Source: CAYVMP01 sp964452635 (GTDB lineage: Bacteria; Patescibacteriota; Minisyncoccia; Phycocordibacterales; DATDWN01). From it: DNA of 8,097 bases. The translations under genes were made by a program, and so were the position numbers. The stretch's first letter is position 1, and each line of letters opens with the position of its first letter. Positions 6,236 to 8,097 of the stretch are shown piece by piece. The stretch covers positions 1 to 8,097 of the forward strand of contig CAYVMP010000026.1 in the NCBI GenBank assembly GCA_964452635.1. The letters are read 5' to 3'. The notes beneath the pieces were generated by a model. The model was not told the DNA's origin and made no database searches. It saw only the letters and a program-made list of their open reading frames with translations.

Positions 6236-6756
6236 TACATTTTAAAAAACAAAACAGGAAAAACGGCTTCACACTCATTGAAACCATCATATACATTGCA
6301 CTCTTTTCCATTCTCATCGGAGGTGGAGTAACGACTGCATATTCACTCATTGAATCAAGTGATAGAAACCAAACAGAAACACTTCTCACAGATGAAAGCC
6401 TCTTTTTATTTTCCAAAATACGCTGGATTATATCTCAGACGGATACAATTCAAAATCCACCAATAAACACATCGAGACAGTCTCTCACCGTCACTCCGTG
6501 GAATAGAGACATAGGAAATACAGTCACTATCGCATTTATAGGAACAAACATTACACTTCAAAAAGACACTAACTCAGAAATCATTCTCAACGACTCACGT
6601 GTACTCGTGTCTCATGTACAGATAACACATACTCTCCCTATAGGAACAAATACCGAACCAGAATTCATTGAGACCACATATACTCTGTCAGCACGCACGA
6701 AAGAAGGATCAACACTCTCACACGAGTTTAGTGACAGAGTATATGTGGTGAAATAA
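6232..6756 (+). CDS. prepilin-like protein, GspJ/PulJ type (minor pseudopilin J position)
   Basis: This 174-residue protein has a basic leader (KKQNRKNG), predicted cleavage after Gly12 before FTLIE, Glu17 at +5 and a hydrophobic helix to about residue 38. The pattern ALFSILIGGGVTTAYSLIES followed by a helix and a beta-rich domain (VTIAFIGTNITLQK, VQITHTLP, FIETTYTLSART) is usual for GspJ/PulJ/PilW-like minor pilins. GspJ forms the tip complex with GspI and GspK, which suits the gene order here. The start codon overlaps the upstream stop as ATGA, a classic coupling arrangement, and no Shine-Dalgarno sequence precedes it. Length is near the family norm. Confidence 0.87.
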   Translation: MIHFKKQNRKNGFTLIETIIYIALFSILIGGGVTTAYSLIESSDRNQTETLLTDESLFLFSKIRWIISQTDTIQNPPINTSRQSLTVTPWNRDIGNTVTIAFIGTNITLQKDTNSEIILNDSRVLVSHVQITHTLPIGTNTEPEFIETTYTLSARTKEGSTLSHEFSDRVYVVK

Positions 6757-6769
6757 TCGAAAAAAATAT

Positions 6770-7231
6770 ATGAAAAAGGCACATCACCACACACAATCCG
6801 GATACATTGCACTCATGAGTGCTGTGATTATATCACTCGTATTGAGTGGACTCTCGTGGAGTACGAGTGTTGGCGGATTTCGTACCCGCATCGGCATGCT
6901 CGACCACGAATTCCAAAACCAAAGTCGCACACTCGCACAGTCATGCAGAGACATCGCTCTCCTTCGATTGGCACAAAACTACTTCTACCTACCCGCGCCG
7001 AGTGGTGATGTGGAGACTATCGGCACAGACGGCGACACCTGCACGATTGCAGATGTAATACATGAAAATGAAAACTCATACACTCATGAAAAAATAGTAA
7101 CAATCACCACCCGCGCACAGTATCGAAACACATGGAGCACACTCGAGACCAAAGTACTCATCCACAATGACTTCTTCCCATCTAACCCACACCATCCGCA
7201 GATACAGATAGTGAGCCAACATGAGATGTGA
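6770..7231 (+). CDS. pilin-like protein, PilX/GspK type (K position, no Glu at +5)
   Basis: This 153-residue protein starts with a basic, His-rich leader and a predicted cleavage after Gly11 before YIALM, followed by a hydrophobic helix to about residue 28. Position +5 is Met16, not Glu; GspK, the first subunit at the pseudopilus tip, also lacks Glu at +5, so this is expected of a tip-most subunit. Cys59 (in the AQSCRDIALLRLAQ helix) and Cys91 (in GDTCTI) could form a disulfide. The short globular part ends with beta strands (KIVTITTRAQY, LETKVLIH). GspK proteins are usually about twice as long because of a large inserted domain that is missing here, so PilX-like is an equally good label. It is the last operon gene, 13 bases after J, with an AT-rich start context and no Shine-Dalgarno site. 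Confidence 0.82.
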   Translation: MKKAHHHTQSGYIALMSAVIISLVLSGLSWSTSVGGFRTRIGMLDHEFQNQSRTLAQSCRDIALLRLAQNYFYLPAPSGDVETIGTDGDTCTIADVIHENENSYTHEKIVTITTRAQYRNTWSTLETKVLIHNDFFPSNPHHPQIQIVSQHEM

Positions 7232-7278
7232 AGTTCCACAAAAAAAGACGCGAAGTGTTTATCGCGTCGTAGAACTTC
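7230..7278. repeat. nested inverted repeat between the convergent genes
   Basis: An outer pair, GAAGTTC (7230-7236) and GAACTTC (7272-7278), encloses an inner pair, GACGCGA (7247-7253) and TCGCGTC (7262-7268). It begins at the last bases of the K-type gene. The inner hairpin is a terminator on the - strand. On the + strand the structure has no T run directly after it, so whether it also ends the pilus operon transcript is uncertain; it may instead be a 3' stability hairpin for that mRNA. Confidence 0.6.
7240..7268 (-). terminator. intrinsic terminator of the small lysine-rich gene
   Basis: Read on the - strand, GACGCGA pairs with TCGCGTC around an eight-base loop, and seven T residues (complement of 7240-7246) follow directly. 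It lies about 26 bases after the -1 frame stop of the small gene but inside its zero-frame reading frame, which supports the shorter, shifted product. Confidence 0.8.
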
Positions 7279-7294
7279 TGAATTGATGGAAATA

Positions 7295-7452
7295 TTATTT
7301 CTTTTGTTTTTTCTTCTTCTTTTTGTTTTTTTCTTTTTATCTGCCTCCATCACTTCATCAATTACATCTTCTAGCCGAGCTTGAGCTTCTCGGCTAATGC
7401 CTAATAGTAGAGCAAGTTGCAACTTACTCTTAGCAGACAATCCTTTTGCCAC
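7295..7452 (-). CDS. small lysine-rich protein, about 52 aa, apparently requiring a -1 frameshift
   Basis: No known family is recognised. The start is GTG at 7450-7452, preceded by GGGAGG five bases upstream; an earlier in-frame GTG at 7477-7479 has no such site. The first 40 residues look helical (SKLQLALLLGISREAQARL, then EDVIDEVMEA), followed by a run of Lys and Arg. The zero frame has no stop before the terminator and continues to 7084, antisense to the K-type pilin gene, where the sequence stops looking like a protein. The -1 frame reaches TAA at 7295-7297, just before the terminator, and an A_AAA_AAC heptamer lies in the right register at 7306-7312. With a slip there, the product ends in QKK. 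Possible causes are a programmed frameshift, a one-base indel in an A run (real or from sequencing), or a pseudogene. The basic tail suggests nucleic-acid binding, an inference only. Confidence 0.45.
7306..7312 (-). promoter_or_regulatory. A_AAA_AAC slippery heptamer (possible -1 frameshift site)
   Basis: On the - strand the zero-frame codons read AGA-AAA-AAC, giving the X_XXY_YYZ form in exact register. A slip of one base leads through CAA-AAG-AAA to TAA. A hairpin (the terminator) begins about 37 bases downstream, farther than the usual 5-9 bases of a stimulatory structure. A second A run (seven A residues, 15 bases upstream in mRNA sense) could slip into the same frame. Confidence 0.35.
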
Positions 7453-7457
7453 GGCGA

Positions 7458-7463
7458 CCTCCC
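7458..7463 (-). promoter_or_regulatory. Shine-Dalgarno site that fixes the small gene's GTG start
   Basis: GGGAGG on the - strand lies five bases before the GTG at 7452-7450. It selects that GTG over the in-frame GTG at 7479, which would place this motif inside the coding sequence. Confidence 0.65.
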
Positions 7464-7517
7464 ACAAAAAACTTATCACATACCAACTAATTCTGCAAAG
7501 AAATTACATAATGTTAT

Positions 7518-7553
7518 ATAAAAAGAGCGGTGGGTACATTACATACCCACCGC
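7518..7553 (-). terminator. intrinsic terminator of the 127-residue gene
   Basis: On the - strand a perfect 10-pair stem (GCGGTGGGTA with TACCCACCGC, 7544-7553 and 7527-7536) has a seven-base loop and is followed by TCTTTTTAT. It starts 14 bases after the stop codon of the upstream - strand gene and separates it from the small lysine-rich gene, which therefore needs its own promoter. I found no convincing promoter in the 65 bases between. Confidence 0.9.
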
Positions 7554-7567
7554 ATAGACTCTCACGA

Positions 7568-7951
7568 TTAGTCTTTGAGTTCCTCCTCGATCAATCGGTC
7601 CATCGTGTTATACAGACCGATTGACTGCTCCCATCCCAAACCATTTTCGAGAAGAGAACCGTAATTCGTAATTCTTTTTGTCCATTTTTCAGTTAAAAAT
7701 TTATTTTTGCTTGTGCTCATTTTTTGGCTGAAAAATTTATCCGATCCGTTGATGAAGGATCGGAAGGAACGACTCAGTCTCTTGTGTGCCACGATGGCGA
7801 TTCCAACCGCCCCCTGGAATTGCCCTTTCTGGCACAGAACCAAAACCTTTTCTATCTCCCTCTGTATATCAGGTTCAATCCTGAACCTGCTGAGTTTCTT
7901 TGTCACCCCTACGAGCGACAAAAGAGACTCTACTTCATTGGGGTAATTCAC
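7568..7951 (-). CDS. hypothetical protein, 127 aa
   Basis: I do not recognise this protein. The GTG start is supported by AAGGAGG (complement of 7956-7962) four bases upstream, the strongest Shine-Dalgarno match in the window; no internal Met is a better start. The protein is soluble and looks mostly helical: DIQREIEKVLVLCQKGQFQ (residues about 28-46), then a hydrophobic segment GAVGIAIVAHKRL, a basic Ser/Arg stretch (SRSFRSFI), a Lys-rich middle with TSKNKFLTEKWTKR, and an acidic C-terminal helix ending DRLIEEELKD. There is no signal peptide or membrane segment. Opposed basic and acidic regions suggest a partner or nucleic-acid contact, but no function is assigned. It is monocistronic, with a strong terminator directly after it. 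Its upstream region contains two hairpins (8009-8073). Confidence 0.82.
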   Translation of the reverse strand: MNYPNEVESLLSLVGVTKKLSRFRIEPDIQREIEKVLVLCQKGQFQGAVGIAIVAHKRLSRSFRSFINGSDKFFSQKMSTSKNKFLTEKWTKRITNYGSLLENGLGWEQSIGLYNTMDRLIEEELKD

Positions 7952-8008
7952 CTTTCCTCCTTAGAAATCTGATTGTTTGTCTAACCACGCGATAATACAT
8001 CACATGGT

Positions 8009-8073
8009 CTTTCAAATTTTCCTTTTAGTAAAAGAAACTCTTGAAAGATTAGGTGCCGCTCTCCGCGACACCT
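8009..8073 (-). other. two hairpins upstream of the 127-residue gene
   Basis: CTTTCAA (8009-8015) pairs with TTGAAAG (8041-8047) and encloses a second stem CTTTT/AAAAG (8022-8026 with 8030-8034) around a three-base loop. Next to it, AGGTG-C-CGC (8051-8059) pairs with GCG-A-CACCT (8065-8073) around TCTCC with one mismatch. On the - strand they would form a structured 5' leader, or the end of a gene beyond the window. No supported gene lies in 7963-8097, and no T run follows the second hairpin closely enough to call it a terminator. A -10-like TATTAT on the - strand (complement of 7992-7997) has no good -35. Confidence 0.35.
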
Positions 8074-8097
8074 ATCAAAGAACTACTCGTCGAGACT

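Noticed and set aside
7084..7294. Zero-frame continuation of the small - strand gene, antisense to the K-type pilin gene
   Set aside because: It reads through an intrinsic terminator and lies entirely opposite a well-supported gene; the amino acid sequence no longer looks like a protein after the Lys/Arg tract.
7707..7972. Two overlapping + strand open frames of about 80 codons
   Set aside because: Both are antisense to the 127-residue gene, which has a perfect Shine-Dalgarno site and a terminator; the + frames have neither.
41..8069. Similarity between the tRNA 3' end (CGCTCTCTCCGC) and CCGCTCTCCGCG near 8056, considered as att-like repeats of an integrated element
   Set aside because: The match is short and imperfect, the right-hand copy is part of a local hairpin, and no integrase is present between them.

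Overview
The window looks like a chromosomal segment of a small-genome bacterium, most likely a member of the Patescibacteria (CPR). The reasons are a compact type IV pilus (T4P) assembly operon with short versions of the ATPase and the inner-membrane platform protein, a short PilX/GspK-type pilin-like protein of a style common in that group, and flanking genes I cannot assign. TGA ends two of the genes, so UGA is a stop here, which argues against the UGA-glycine lineages (Gracilibacteria, Absconditabacteria). Lineage is an inference; no marker gene is present.

Left flank (1-1034): the 3' part of a serine tRNA cut by the window edge, then about 270 bases with no protein gene but with a possible small structured RNA ending in a clear intrinsic terminator. 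Next comes an unrecognised 195-residue gene with a consensus promoter, a strong ribosome binding site and its own terminator.

Centre (1059-7231, all + strand): an endonuclease/exonuclease/phosphatase-family enzyme with its own promoter, then a tightly packed six-gene operon: pilB, pilC and four class III prepilin-like genes. The four follow the H-I-J-K order of minor pseudopilins in type II secretion and T4P loci. The I-position protein is exceptional: a normal prepilin N-terminus and pseudopilin region is followed by about 350 residues that read as a seven-bladed LVIVD-type beta-propeller. The simplest model is that PilB and PilC assemble the fibre, H-I-J-K prime its tip, and the propeller is displayed there for binding. 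The major pilin, prepilin peptidase, PilM/N/O and a retraction ATPase are not in the window.

Right flank (7232-8097, - strand): two short unassigned genes, each with a strong Shine-Dalgarno sequence, a GTG start and an intrinsic terminator. The one nearest the pilus operon encodes a small lysine-rich protein and has no in-frame stop before its terminator. A stop lies in the -1 frame just after an A_AAA_AAC slippery heptamer, so it is either a programmed frameshift or a homopolymer error. The last 130 bases hold two hairpins and no gene I can support.

The centre and flanks differ in style. The central genes have C-rich, G-poor coding strands and no Shine-Dalgarno sequences, and their starts sit in AT-rich contexts. 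The flanking genes have conventional Shine-Dalgarno sites and G-richer coding strands.
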